Positions 55,715 to 64,000 of a DNA stretch of 64,000 nt are shown here, piece by piece. The position numbers and the translations under genes are program-made. The notes below the pieces were generated by a model, which did no database searches, had not been told where the DNA came from, and saw nothing but the letters and a program-made list of their open reading frames with translations. Numbering within the stretch: position 1 is the stretch's first letter; the number at the start of each line of letters is the position of its first letter. The stretch covers positions 496,001 through 560,000 of the forward strand of contig JAPWJY010000008.1 of NCBI GenBank assembly GCA_028283765.1, in the 5' to 3' direction. Source of the stretch: Parvibaculaceae bacterium. Its GTDB lineage: Bacteria > Pseudomonadota > Alphaproteobacteria > Parvibaculales > Parvibaculaceae.

Positions 55715-56788
55715 ATGTCCACTACAAGTCTGCGTGCCGGTGAAGCCTCCGCGCCCTCCGTGCAAAAACCAAAATATGACATGCGCAGGGTCCGCCTCAT
55801 TCTGCTGATCGTCGTGCCGGTGATCGCGATTGTCGTCGGCCTTTATTTCTATCTGACCGGCGGGCGCTATGAGTCGACGGAAAATGCCTATGCCAAGGCG
55901 GACATGGTGACGATCAGCCCTGATGTACCAGGCCGTATCGTCAAGGTGATGGTGGCGCAGAACCAGATGGTCAAAGCTGGCGAGCCCTTGTTCGTGATCG
56001 ATCCCGATCCCTACCGCATTGCCGTCGAGCGCGATCAGGCCGTGCTCGACAAGACGCGCAGCGGCGTCGAGGCGATGAAGGCGCAATACCGTTCCGCCGT
56101 GGCGCAGCTTGATCTGGCGCAGAATAACGTCGATTTCTACCAGCACGAATATGAGCGGCAGGCTTCGCTTGTGAAACGCGAGTTTGCCTCCGCCCAGGCC
56201 GTCGACGCTGCCCGGCACAATCTCGACGTTTCGGGGAAGCTGGTGGACGTGCTGAAGGAAAGCATGGCCCAGATCGTCGCCAATCTGGGTGGCGACCCCG
56301 ATGCGCCCGTGGAAAAGGACACGTCCTATCTGTCGGCGCTGGCCGCGCTCGACAATGCAAAGCTCAATCTGGAGCGCACCATCGTGCGTGCGCCCTTCGA
56401 CGGCATCGTCGGCGACAAGCCCCAGCCGGGCGACTATGTCGCGCCGGGCACGCCGGTCGTCTCCATCATTTCGACGAAGAACGTCTGGATCGAGGCGAAC
56501 TTCAAGGAAACGCAGCTTACGCACGTGGTACCCGGACAGGATGTCGATGTCGTCGTCGATACCTATCCCGATCATAAATGGCGCGGGCATGTGGGCAGCA
56601 TCGCGCAAGGCACGGGGGCTGAATTTTCCCTGCTGCCGCCCCAGAACGCCACCGGCAACTGGGTCAAGGTGGTGCAGCGCATTCCGGTGCGCATCGAGGT
56701 CGACGTCAAGGATGGCGATCCGGCCATCAGGGCGGGCATGAGCGCCTATGTCGAGATCGATACCCGTTCGGGCAAGTCCGGCAACTGA
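55715..56788 (+). CDS. emrA: HlyD/EmrA-type membrane fusion protein
   Basis: A 357-residue membrane fusion protein of a tripartite efflux pump. One membrane helix is at about 25-47 (VRLILLIVVPVIAIVVGLYFYLTGG). The biotinyl-lipoyl-like parts are YAKADMVTISPDVPGRIVKVMVAQNQMVKAGEPLFVIDP and RTIVRAPFDGIVGDKPQPGDYVAPGTP, joined by a coiled coil. The C-terminal beta barrel includes VWIEANFKETQLTHVVPGQDV. It links an inner-membrane MFS pump (the next gene) to an outer-membrane channel. It follows the MarR gene in one operon. Confidence 0.92.
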   Translation: MSTTSLRAGEASAPSVQKPKYDMRRVRLILLIVVPVIAIVVGLYFYLTGGRYESTENAYAKADMVTISPDVPGRIVKVMVAQNQMVKAGEPLFVIDPDPYRIAVERDQAVLDKTRSGVEAMKAQYRSAVAQLDLAQNNVDFYQHEYERQASLVKREFASAQAVDAARHNLDVSGKLVDVLKESMAQIVANLGGDPDAPVEKDTSYLSALAALDNAKLNLERTIVRAPFDGIVGDKPQPGDYVAPGTPVVSIISTKNVWIEANFKETQLTHVVPGQDVDVVVDTYPDHKWRGHVGSIAQGTGAEFSLLPPQNATGNWVKVVQRIPVRIEVDVKDGDPAIRAGMSAYVEIDTRSGKSGN

Positions 56789-56815
56789 CGGGCCGGACGG
56801 CGAAAGGCTATCGGT

Positions 56816-58351
56816 ATGCTGAAGATGGATTTCCAGAAGCTCATGATCATCGGCTCGGTGATGCTGGCGACGATCATGCAGGCGCTCGACTCGACCATCG
56901 CCAACGTTGCATTGCCGCACATGCAGGGCACCATGTCGGCGACGCAGGACCAGATCGCCTGGGTGCTCACCTCCTACATCGTCGCGGCCGCCATCTTCAC
57001 GCCCACCACGGGTTTCCTTGCCGACAGGCTGGGGCGCAGACGCCTGCTCGCCATTGCCGTGATCGGCTTTACGATAACGTCCATGCTTTGTGGCGCAGCC
57101 ATGACGATCGAGGAGATCGTTCTGTTCCGGATGTTGCAGGGCATGTTCGGCGCGGCGCTGGTGCCCCTGTCGCAATCCATCGTGCTCGACACCTTTCCGC
57201 CCACGCAGATCGGTTCGGCCATGGCGATCTGGGGCATGGGCGTGATGGTGGGGCCCATTCTCGGCCCGGCGCTGGGCGGCTGGCTTACGGAAAACTATTC
57301 GTGGCGCTGGGTTTTCTACATCAACCTGCCGTTCGGCATCCTGGCCCTGCTGGGGATTCTGGCCGCGGTGCCCCATGGCAAGCTCAACCCGGAACGCCGT
57401 TTCGACTGGTCCGGTTTCGCCTGGCTCAGCATCGGCATCGGAGGGCTTCAGCTCATGCTCGACCGGGGCGAATTGCAGGACTGGTTTTCATCGAGGGAAA
57501 TCATCATCGAGGCGACGCTCGCCGCGCTCGGCTTCTATCTGTTCATCGCCCATTCCTACACGGTGCCAAAACCTTTCCTTGACATGCGAATCTTCCGCGA
57601 CCGCAATCTGGTGACGGGCATATTGCTGATCTTCATGGTCGGCGTCATTCTCTACGCCACCATGGCGCTGATGCCGCCGTTCCTTGAAACGCTGAAAGGC
57701 TATCCGGTGATCACGACCGGCCTGGTCCTCGCCCCGCGCGGATTCGGCACCATGATCGCCATGATGATTGTGGGCCGGCTGATCGGGAAGGTGGACATTC
57801 GCGGGATCATGGCCTTCGGCTTCGTGCTGGCCGCCGCTTCCCTGTGGGAAATGTGCCAGTGGTCGCTCGATGTGGATGAAACCGTGATCGTCGTCACGGG
57901 CATCGTGCAGGGCTTCGGGCTCGGCTTCATTTTCGTGCCTCTGTCCACCGCCACTTTCGGCACACTGGCGCAGACCCTGCGCACCGAGGGCGCCAGCGTC
58001 TATGCGCTGATGCGCAATCTGGGGTCCAGCATCGGCATTTCCTTCACCCAGATCATCGCGACCCAATATACCCAGATCAATCACGCGATCCTGTCGGAGC
58101 ATGTGTCTCTGCTCAATCCGCTGCTGCGACCCCAGGCACTCGGCAGCGCCTTCGACATCCATTCCGGCCGGGGGCTGCTGCAACTCAACGAGATGGTGAC
58201 GCAGCAGGCGGGCGCCATCGCCTATCTCAACGATTTCAAATTCATGATGTGGATGACGATCGTTGCGCTTCCCATGGTCTTTCTGATGCGGGTGCCCAGG
58301 CACCAGCCGCCCATGGATCCGGCGCATGCCGCGGCCGCGATGGCCGATTGA
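56816..58351 (+). CDS. emrB: DHA2-family MFS drug efflux pump (EmrB-like)
   Basis: A 511-residue transporter with 14 predicted membrane helices. The N-terminal SVMLATIMQALDSTIANVALPHMQG is the DHA2 motif with the conserved L-D-x-T-I-V-N-V-A-L-P core; FLADRLGRRRLL is the A motif, and WGMGVMVGPILGPALGGWL the C motif of drug antiporters. It exports hydrophobic toxins using the proton gradient, with the preceding EmrA. GAAAGG lies 8 nt before the ATG. It ends 65 bp before the MBL hydrolase gene. Confidence 0.95.
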   Translation: MLKMDFQKLMIIGSVMLATIMQALDSTIANVALPHMQGTMSATQDQIAWVLTSYIVAAAIFTPTTGFLADRLGRRRLLAIAVIGFTITSMLCGAAMTIEEIVLFRMLQGMFGAALVPLSQSIVLDTFPPTQIGSAMAIWGMGVMVGPILGPALGGWLTENYSWRWVFYINLPFGILALLGILAAVPHGKLNPERRFDWSGFAWLSIGIGGLQLMLDRGELQDWFSSREIIIEATLAALGFYLFIAHSYTVPKPFLDMRIFRDRNLVTGILLIFMVGVILYATMALMPPFLETLKGYPVITTGLVLAPRGFGTMIAMMIVGRLIGKVDIRGIMAFGFVLAAASLWEMCQWSLDVDETVIVVTGIVQGFGLGFIFVPLSTATFGTLAQTLRTEGASVYALMRNLGSSIGISFTQIIATQYTQINHAILSEHVSLLNPLLRPQALGSAFDIHSGRGLLQLNEMVTQQAGAIAYLNDFKFMMWMTIVALPMVFLMRVPRHQPPMDPAHAAAAMAD

Positions 58352-58416
58352 CGGGCGCGCTTGCGGCGCTTGCCCGCGCGCGCCATTCTGTCGCCAGCTT
58401 TGGAGGAGGCGTACCG

Positions 58417-59322
58417 ATGGCTGTTGCCGTTCCCTATGTTCGCGAGATCGAGTTTGAATATGGCCGGGCCGACCGGCTGACGCCGCTCATCCGGCGGGTG
58501 ATCGCCAACAATCCGGGCGGGTTCACCTACACCGGCACGGGCACCTATATCGTGGGCAATGGAAATGTCGCCGTCATCGATCCGGGGCCGATGCTGGACG
58601 CGCATCTCGACGCCATTCTCAAGGCCGTGGAGGGCGAGACCGTCAGCCATATCCTCATCACCCACACCCATGCGGATCATTCGCCGCTGGCGGCCCCCCT
58701 CAAGGCGCTTACCGGCGCGAAAACCTATGGCTTCGGCCCGCATGGCTCCGGCCATCCGGGCGAGGCGGTCGAGGAGGATGGCGATATGGAGTTCGCGCCG
58801 GACGTCACGCTCCGCCATGGCGACATCGTCGCGGGCGACGGCTGGACAATGGAAGCGGTCCATACGCCGGGCCACACTTCCAACCATCTCTGCTTTGCCC
58901 TGCTGGAAGAGCAGGCGCTCTTCTCCGGCGATCATGTCATGGGCTGGTCGACCAGCGTGGTCAGCCCGCCCGATGGCGACATGAAAGCCTATATGGCCTC
59001 GCTCCGCCTGCTGCTGGACAGGGACGACGCCATCTACTGGCCGACCCACGGGCCCGCCATCACCGCGCCGCGCCCGCATGTCGAGGCTTTCATCGCCCAC
59101 CGGCAGGATCGCGAGCGCCAGATTCTCGAACAACTCGCCGCCGGGCGCAGCCATATCGCCGAGATGGTGCCCGTCATGTATGCCGCCGTGGACAAGCGGC
59201 TTTACCCCGCCGCCGCCCGCTCGGTGCTGGCGCACATGCAGCACATGGTCGGCAAGGGCGAGATTGAAACCGATGGCCCGCCCGGCATGGCCAGCGCCTA
59301 CAGGATCAAGGAACGCACCTGA
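58417..59322 (+). CDS. MBL-fold metallo-hydrolase
   Basis: A 301-residue metallo-beta-lactamase-fold hydrolase. The zinc motif is ILITHTHADHSPLA (H-x-H-x-D-H), with AVHTPGHTSNHLC and ALFSGDHVMGWST completing the site. A C-terminal winged-helix-like tail (LEQLAAGRSHIAEMVPVMY) resembles LACTB2-like enzymes. It may hydrolyse lactones, thioesters or RNA. GGAGGAGG precedes the ATG at 58417. Its stop overlaps the ATG of the VOC gene, so the two are translationally coupled. Confidence 0.92.
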   Translation: MAVAVPYVREIEFEYGRADRLTPLIRRVIANNPGGFTYTGTGTYIVGNGNVAVIDPGPMLDAHLDAILKAVEGETVSHILITHTHADHSPLAAPLKALTGAKTYGFGPHGSGHPGEAVEEDGDMEFAPDVTLRHGDIVAGDGWTMEAVHTPGHTSNHLCFALLEEQALFSGDHVMGWSTSVVSPPDGDMKAYMASLRLLLDRDDAIYWPTHGPAITAPRPHVEAFIAHRQDRERQILEQLAAGRSHIAEMVPVMYAAVDKRLYPAAARSVLAHMQHMVGKGEIETDGPPGMASAYRIKERT

Positions 59323-59999
59323 TGGATCTCGCCAAACCCCGTATCGACATCGGGCTTCACACCAACCGGCTGGAGGCCATGCTGGCCTTCTGGCAGCAGG
59401 AGATCGGCCTGCCCTTCGATCACATGTTGCCGCTGGGCGGCGGCTTGCGCCAGTTCCGCCATGATCTCCTTGGCAGTGTGCTCAAGATCAACAATGGCCG
59501 GGACGCGCAGGCTGATACCGGCGCGAGCGGCTACCGTGAATTGCTGATCGCGAAGGAGGGCCTCGCGGCGCCTCGCGCGCTCGCCGATCCTGACGGCAAC
59601 CGCGTGACGCTGGTGCCCGCCGGTTATCGCGGCATCACCCGCATCGGCCTTTCGCTTGGCGTGCGCGATGCGGCGGCGCACCGCCGTTTCTACGAGGATG
59701 CGCTGGGACTGCCTGCGGGCGAACCGGGAACGGTTCTCTGCGGCGACAGCGTGATCCTGTTCGAGGAAGCGCCGGATGCGCCTTCGGACGCCTTGTTCGA
59801 GGGGCTGGGTTACCGCTATTTCACCATTCAGGTGCGCCATGTGAACGAGGAACATGCGCGCGCCGTGGCGGGCGGGGGCCGGGAAGGCCGCGCGCCGCTC
59901 ACGCTCGGCGACATCGCCCGCATTTCGTTCGTGCGCGACCCGGACGGCAACTGGATCGAATTGTCCCAGCGCGCCTCGCTGACGGGCTCGCTCGACTAA
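59322..59999 (+). CDS. VOC-family (glyoxalase-like) protein
   Basis: A 225-residue vicinal-oxygen-chelate superfamily protein with two repeated halves. Segments IDIGLHTNRLEAMLAFWQQEIGLPFDHMLPLGGGLRQFRHDLLGSVLKI and RIGLSLGVRDAAAHRRFYEDALGLPAGE show the beta-alpha-beta-beta-beta modules. The C-terminal FVRDPDGNWIELSQ carries a metal-binding Glu. Members include glyoxalase, dioxygenases and isomerases; the function is not readable. The start overlaps the MBL stop, suggesting a joint detoxification role. Confidence 0.87.
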   Translation: MDLAKPRIDIGLHTNRLEAMLAFWQQEIGLPFDHMLPLGGGLRQFRHDLLGSVLKINNGRDAQADTGASGYRELLIAKEGLAAPRALADPDGNRVTLVPAGYRGITRIGLSLGVRDAAAHRRFYEDALGLPAGEPGTVLCGDSVILFEEAPDAPSDALFEGLGYRYFTIQVRHVNEEHARAVAGGGREGRAPLTLGDIARISFVRDPDGNWIELSQRASLTGSLD

Positions 60000-60068
60000 A
60001 TATCCTCTGATAGGCTGGGCGCCGTCAAAAAATCAAAACGACCCTGCGAAGGGGCTATGGGAGAGGCC

Positions 60069-60680
60069 ATGCTGAAAGTCTATCACGCGAAGAACACACG
60101 CTCGACCCGGGTTGTCTGGCTGCTGGAGGAACTGGGCCTGCCCTATGAGACTGAAGTGCTCGAATTCAGCCCGGAGGCCCTGCAAAGCGAAACCTATCTG
60201 GCCATCAATCCGCTGGCGAAGGTGCCCTCGCTGACAGATGGGGATCTCATCCTCAATGAATCCGCGGCCATCACCCTTTATCTGCTGGCGAAATATGGCA
60301 AGGGCCGTCTGGAGCCTGCGCAGGGTACGCGCGCGCACGGGGAATATCTGCAATGGCTGATTTTTGCGGAAGCCTCCTTCATGCCTCCGCTGAGCGCGAT
60401 CGCCCAGCACAGCTTCATCCGGCCCGAGGAGAAGCGGGTGCCGCTGATCGTGGCCGAAGGGCAGGCGGATGCCCGGAAAATCATCGGTCTCATCGACCGG
60501 GCGCTTGCGGGAAAAGCCTATATCGCCGGGGCTGAATTCACCGCCGCCGATACGATGCTCGGTTATAATTTCCTGCTGGCCAGCCTGTTCGGCCTGTGGA
60601 ATGCGGAGACTTCTCCCAATGTGGCCGCGTGGTACGGCCGGATATCGGCCCGTCCCGGCTTCCAGAAGGCCACCGCCTGA
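60069..60680 (+). CDS. Glutathione S-transferase
   Basis: A 203-residue GST, starting MLKVYHAKNTRSTRVVWLLEELGLPYETEVL, with NPLAKVPSLTDGDLILNESAAITLYLL as the glutathione site and the C-terminal FTAADTMLGYNFLLA. The start at 60069 has GGGAG 5 nt upstream; an ATG at 60057 is also possible and adds four residues. It is the third GST in the window. It precedes the TauD-type dioxygenase by 18 bp. Confidence 0.9.
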   Translation: MLKVYHAKNTRSTRVVWLLEELGLPYETEVLEFSPEALQSETYLAINPLAKVPSLTDGDLILNESAAITLYLLAKYGKGRLEPAQGTRAHGEYLQWLIFAEASFMPPLSAIAQHSFIRPEEKRVPLIVAEGQADARKIIGLIDRALAGKAYIAGAEFTAADTMLGYNFLLASLFGLWNAETSPNVAAWYGRISARPGFQKATA

Positions 60681-60698
60681 TCGTGAAAGGAGGGCCTC

Positions 60699-61544
60699 AT
60701 GGCCGCTCGCAGAATTGAAGTGAAGCCGATTTCTGGCGCGCTTGGCGCGGAAATAGAGAATGTCGATCTGTCCCGCGATCTCGATAACGAGACTTTCAGC
60801 GATATTCATCAGGCCTTTCTCGATCATCAGGTGATCTTCTTCCGCGACCAGACGATGACGCCCGACCAGCACAAGGCGTTCGCGCGCCGGTTCGGCTCGC
60901 TCAATGTCCATCCCTATGTGCAGGGGCTGGAGGGACATCCGGAAATCATCGAGATCGTCAAGGAGCCCGGCGACAAGGTGAATTTCGGCGGCGGCTGGCA
61001 TTCCGACATGTCGTTTCTGGAGGTGCCGGCGCTCGGCTCGGTGCTCTATGCCATCGAGGTGCCGCCTTATGGCGGGGATACGCTCTTTGCCAGCCAGTAC
61101 CGCGCCTATGAGGCGCTGTCGGATGGCATGAAGGCGCTGCTGGACGGACTCATGGCGGTGCATAGCGCGAAGAACGAATATTCCAGCAGCGGCCATTCAG
61201 CCCAGAAGCGGGAATCCATGAAGGTTGCGGTCGCGGACGGCTATGTCGGCGAATACCTGCATCCCGTCGTGCGGACCCATCCCGAGACGGGCCGCAAGGC
61301 GCTCTATGTCAATCCGGCGTTCACGGATCGCTTTGCCGGGATGCGCCGTTCCGAGAGCAAGCCGCTGCTGGATTTCCTGTTCCGCCACTGCACGCAGGAA
61401 GCCTTCACCTGCCGCTTCCGCTGGACCGAAGGTTCGGTCGCCTTCTGGGACAATCGCGCCGTGCAGCACTATGCGCTCAACGATTATCACGGCCACCGCC
61501 GCCAGATGCAGCGCGTCACCATCAATGGCGACAAGCCTTTCTGA
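60699..61544 (+). CDS. TauD/TfdA-type 2OG-Fe(II) dioxygenase
   Basis: A 281-residue alpha-ketoglutarate-dependent dioxygenase. Iron ligands are in [17 protein letters not shown] (H, D) and [17 protein letters not shown] (H); the 2OG carboxylate is bound by Arg in RRQMQRVTI. Family members desulfonate taurine, cleave 2,4-D or hydroxylate small molecules; the substrate is unknown. GGAGGG precedes the ATG. It ends just before a terminator hairpin and is convergent with nitronate monooxygenase. Confidence 0.93.
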   Translation: MAARRIEVKPISGALGAEIENVDLSRDLDNETFSDIHQAFLDHQVIFFRDQTMTPDQHKAFARRFGSLNVHPYVQGLEGHPEIIEIVKEPGDKVNFGGGWHSDMSFLEVPALGSVLYAIEVPPYGGDTLFASQYRAYEALSDGMKALLDGLMAVHSAKNEYSSSGHSAQKRESMKVAVADGYVGEYLHPVVRTHPETGRKALYVNPAFTDRFAGMRRSESKPLLDFLFRHCTQEAFTCRFRWTEGSVAFWDNRAVQHYALNDYHGHRRQMQRVTINGDKPF

Positions 61545-61567
61545 TCCACCGCTGGCTTTATCGCGGA

Positions 61568-61599
61568 CAGCCTCTCCCCGGCATGGGGAGAGGCTGTTT
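61568..61599. terminator. Bidirectional terminator hairpin
   Basis: Perfect 12-bp arms CAGCCTCTCCCC (61568-61579) and GGGGAGAGGCTG (61585-61596), loop GGCAT, then TTT. It lies between the convergent dioxygenase and nitronate monooxygenase genes. Confidence 0.88.
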
Positions 61600-61606
61600 G
61601 CATTCG

Positions 61607-62581
61607 TCAGGCCGGCATCCGTTCGGCGAATTCGCGGCAGGCGGTCTGATATTCGCTCTTGAGGCGCTCGACCAGTTCGGCGACCGGAGGCGCGTCCTTG
61701 ATCTGGCCGATGCCCTGGCCCGAACCCCAGATGTCCTTCCAGGCCTTCTGCTTCATGTTGCCACCCGAGCCGAAGTTCATCTTCGACTTGTCCGCTTCCG
61801 GCAGATTGTCCGGATCGAGACCGGCAGCCTCGACCGAGGGCTTGAGATAGTTGCCGTGCACGCCGGTGAAGAGATTGCTGTAGACGATGTCGTCGCCCGC
61901 ATAATCGATCAGCATCTGCTTGTATTCGGCTTCGGCGTTGCCTTCCTGCGTGGCGACGAAGCGCGTGCCCATATAGGCAAGGTCGGCGCCCAGCGCCAGC
62001 GCCGAGGCGATGCCGTAGCCGTCCGACAGGGCGCCCGAGAGCAGCACCGTTCCCTTGAACCATTCCTTGACCTCGCGCACCAGCGCGAAGGGCGAGAGCG
62101 TGCCTGCATGGCCGCCCGCGCCTGCGCAGACGAGGATGAGCCCGTCCACGCCCTGTTCGGCGGCCTTGCGCGCGTGCTTCACGTTGATCACGTCATGGAA
62201 CACGACGCCGCCATAGGAATGCGCGCCTTCCACCACTTCCGAGGGCGGACGCAGCGAGGTGATGATGACCGGCACCTCATGCTTGACGCAGAGATCCATG
62301 TCATGGGCCAGACGGTCGTTGGAGGCATGGCAGATCTGGTTGACGGCGAAGGGAGCGACCTTCTTTTCGGGATGTTTGGCCTGATATTCGCCAAGCTCGC
62401 CCTTGATGCGGATCAGCCATTCCTCGACCACATGGTTCGGGCGCGCATTGAGCGCCGGGAACGATCCGACGATGCCCGCCTTGCACTGGGCAATGACGAG
62501 TTCGGGGCCCGAGACGATGAAGAGCGGTGAGCCGACCACCGGCAGTTCGAGCCTGTTTTTCAGAATGTCCGGCAATGCCAT
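61607..62581 (-). CDS. Nitronate monooxygenase
   Basis: A 324-residue FMN enzyme of the nitronate monooxygenase (2-nitropropane dioxygenase) family that oxidises alkyl nitronates. It begins MALPDILKNRLELPVVGSPLFIVSGPELVIAQCKAGIVGS; the FMN phosphate is bound by GLILVCAGAGGHAGTLSPFAL and LSGALSDGYGIASALALGADLAYMGTRF. A catalytic His is expected near the NQICHASNDR segment. It is a stand-alone, detoxifying or flavin-dependent role. GGAGAA precedes the ATG. Confidence 0.92.
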   Translation of the reverse strand: MALPDILKNRLELPVVGSPLFIVSGPELVIAQCKAGIVGSFPALNARPNHVVEEWLIRIKGELGEYQAKHPEKKVAPFAVNQICHASNDRLAHDMDLCVKHEVPVIITSLRPPSEVVEGAHSYGGVVFHDVINVKHARKAAEQGVDGLILVCAGAGGHAGTLSPFALVREVKEWFKGTVLLSGALSDGYGIASALALGADLAYMGTRFVATQEGNAEAEYKQMLIDYAGDDIVYSNLFTGVHGNYLKPSVEAAGLDPDNLPEADKSKMNFGSGGNMKQKAWKDIWGSGQGIGQIKDAPPVAELVERLKSEYQTACREFAERMPA

Positions 62582-62820
62582 CTGGCGTTCTCCTTCAAGA
62601 TTTTGCTGTTGGCGACACTATGGCCCTGTCCGCACCGGTTTGCATGTCCATGAATGGGAATATAGCTGACCAGATATGAACAGGCGGCTCCTCCACAAAG
62701 GGATGAAAAAGGGTTCGGCCGGATTGTTTTCCGGTCATATATTTTCCATATAGTTCGGTTCATATGCCTGTCTGGCGGATGCCGCTGCGTCCACCTTGAA
62801 TTCAAGCTGAAGGATCCTGC

Positions 62821-63333
62821 ATGAAAGCGATCGAGTTGATGGTCGAGCGGATACTGCTCGCGAGCCGCTGGATACTGGTTGTTTTCTATCTGGGGCTGGC
62901 GGCCGCGCTCGGGCTCTATGCAGTCTCCTTCCTGTTCAAGTTCTGGAAGGTCGCCGGGGAACTGCTGGTGCTGGACGAGGCGGACATGATTCTCGCCATG
63001 CTCGGTCTGATCGACGCGGCGCTGGTCGCCAGCCTGATCGTGATGGTCATGATCTCGTCTTATGAAAATTTCATCGGCCAGTTTGACGAGGGAGCCGACG
63101 CCGAGCTGTCATGGCTCGGCAAGCTCGATGCGGGCGGGCTCAAGATCAAGGTCGCCTCATCCATCGTGGCGATTTCCTCGATCCACCTGCTCCAGATCTT
63201 CCTCAATGTGAACCAGTACGAGAACAGCAAGATCATGTGGATGACGATCATGCATATGGCCTTCGTGTTCTCGGCGGTGTTTCTGGCCGTGCTCGACCGG
63301 ATCATGGCGGGCGGAAAGCTGAAGGAAAAATAG
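62821..63333 (+). CDS. UPF0114 (YqhA-like) membrane protein
   Basis: A 170-residue inner-membrane protein with four helices: SRWILVVFYLGLAAALGLYAVSFLF, MILAMLGLIDAALVASLIVMVMI, IKVASSIVAISSIHLLQIFL and MTIMHMAFVFSAVFLAVLDRI. The motif SYENFIGQFD and the WLGKLDAGGLKIK region are the UPF0114/TIGR00645 hallmarks. The function is unknown; YqhA is linked to nothing specific. AAGGAT precedes the ATG. It is convergent with the Sua5 gene and their stops are nearly adjacent. Confidence 0.93.
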   Translation: MKAIELMVERILLASRWILVVFYLGLAAALGLYAVSFLFKFWKVAGELLVLDEADMILAMLGLIDAALVASLIVMVMISSYENFIGQFDEGADAELSWLGKLDAGGLKIKVASSIVAISSIHLLQIFLNVNQYENSKIMWMTIMHMAFVFSAVFLAVLDRIMAGGKLKEK

Positions 63334-63334
63334 A

Positions 63335-64000
63335 CTAGTCCCTTGGTGCAGCCGCGCGCCTCAGCCGGTCGTTGATGGCGGCGCCAAGCCCATATTCCGG
63401 GATCGGCATCACGGCGATGGTGCGGCCTTCGGCATGGGCGTTCAGCGTCCGCAGCATGGCGAACAGATGGGCCGCCGCCTCGCGCAGGTCGCCGGTGGGC
63501 GAGAGATTCAGCGCCGCATGGGCGTCTTCAGGGATATGCGGGCCGAAGGCCAGCAGCACCTCGCCGGAATGGACCGTGATGGCGTTGAGCCTGACGGGCA
63601 CGTCCGGCGCATAATGGCTGGCGAGTTGCCCGGGCGAGGAACGCCCCGCCTCGCCGCTCGCAGGCTCCGCCTCGCCCAGCTTTTTCCCCAGCACGGCCTC
63701 GATGTCCTCGCGCGCAACGGCGCCGGGACGCAGCAGGACCGGCGCGCCCTCGGCCGGGAAGCCGACCACGGTCGATTCAAGCCCGATCCGGCAAGACCCG
63801 CCGTCAAGCACCATGGCGAGAAGGTCCGAGCCGCCGAGGCTTTCGATTACATGGGCGGCCTGCGTCGGGCTCATCTTGCCCGAGGCGTTGGCGGAAGGGG
63901 CTGCCACCGGCCTCCCGGCCGCCCTGAGCAGGGCAAGGGCGATCTTGTGGTCCGGCACCCGGATGGCGATGGTGTCGAGTCCGGCGCTGACCAGCAGCGA
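63335..64000 (-). CDS. Sua5/YrdC L-threonylcarbamoyladenylate synthase, 3' part
   Basis: The C-terminal part of a Sua5/YwlC-type enzyme making threonylcarbamoyl-AMP for the t6A37 tRNA modification. The visible YrdC domain includes PVAAPSANASGKMSPTQAAHVIESL and GLESTVVGF; the Sua5-specific C-terminal part begins near SSPGQLASHYAPDVP and runs to GAAINDRLRRAAAPRD. The frame is open to the window edge (SLLVSAGLDTIAIR precedes the first internal ATG), so the true start lies beyond 64000. The gene is essential or near-essential in many bacteria. Confidence 0.93.
   Translation of the reverse strand, partial: SLLVSAGLDTIAIRVPDHKIALALLRAAGRPVAAPSANASGKMSPTQAAHVIESLGGSDLLAMVLDGGSCRIGLESTVVGFPAEGAPVLLRPGAVAREDIEAVLGKKLGEAEPASGEAGRSSPGQLASHYAPDVPVRLNAITVHSGEVLLAFGPHIPEDAHAALNLSPTGDLREAAAHLFAMLRTLNAHAEGRTIAVMPIPEYGLGAAINDRLRRAAAPRD

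Overview
The window looks like the chromosome of a GC-rich Gram-negative alphaproteobacterium. The support is a Coq4-type ubiquinone protein, an NADPH-dependent glutamate synthase pair (gltB/gltD), EmrAB-type drug efflux, an AqpZ aquaporin, a LigE-like glutathione transferase, a probable ROSE RNA thermometer before an Hsp20 gene, and heavy fatty-acid CoA-thioester metabolism. I cannot fix the genus; Parvibaculum-like or sphingomonad-like relatives are only guesses. There are no rRNA genes, IS elements, prophage genes or CRISPR arrays. Both window ends cut genes: a lytic transglycosylase at the left and a Sua5/YrdC enzyme at the right.

Left part (1-8.1 kb). After the transglycosylase end comes a five-gene co-directional cassette: circularly permuted ATP-grasp, alpha-E protein, transglutaminase-like protein, the proteasome-like Anbu protease, and an AGE-type sugar epimerase interrupted by a frameshift. 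A plant-like GDP-mannose 3,5-epimerase follows. The transglutaminase-like protein appears to lack the catalytic Cys. A RelBE-type toxin-antitoxin pair with a 20-bp palindromic operator closes the region.

8-21.5 kb. Mostly stand-alone metabolic genes: two GST genes, a quinone oxidoreductase, a 2OG-Fe(II) oxygenase, a FadB/FadJ-type bifunctional beta-oxidation enzyme, a MoxR ATPase plus VWA protein pair, a small unknown protein, Coq4, a nitrilase-family hydrolase, a GT2 glycosyltransferase and an Hsp70-like protein.

21.6-32.8 kb. The gltBD operon (gltD carries a frameshift) lies behind a roughly 0.65-kb upstream region with potential RNA structure. Then come threonine aldolase, an ADP-forming acyl-CoA synthetase fused to a GNAT domain (also frameshifted), and Hsp20 with a ROSE-like leader.

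33-45.9 kb. SnoaL-like, GNAT and nitrilase-like genes, an alpha/beta hydrolase, an inositol-phosphatase-family enzyme, typA, a second quinone oxidoreductase, YceI, a glycosyltransferase plus LpxH-like phosphoesterase pair, and aqpZ. A gene-poor stretch holds a candidate small RNA, followed by N-formylglutamate amidohydrolase and tRNA-Val(GAC).

45.9-64 kb. Lipid and CoA metabolism (thiolase, two acyl-CoA ligases), amidase, class III aminotransferase, a MarR-EmrA-EmrB efflux operon, an MBL hydrolase/VOC pair, GST, a TauD-type dioxygenase, nitronate monooxygenase, a UPF0114 membrane protein and partial Sua5. Several convergent pairs are separated by strong hairpins that probably stop transcription on both strands.

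Three genes (AGE epimerase, gltD, acyl-CoA synthetase) are each broken by one single-base-type frame change with good similarity on both sides. Sequencing or assembly indels are as likely as real decay.
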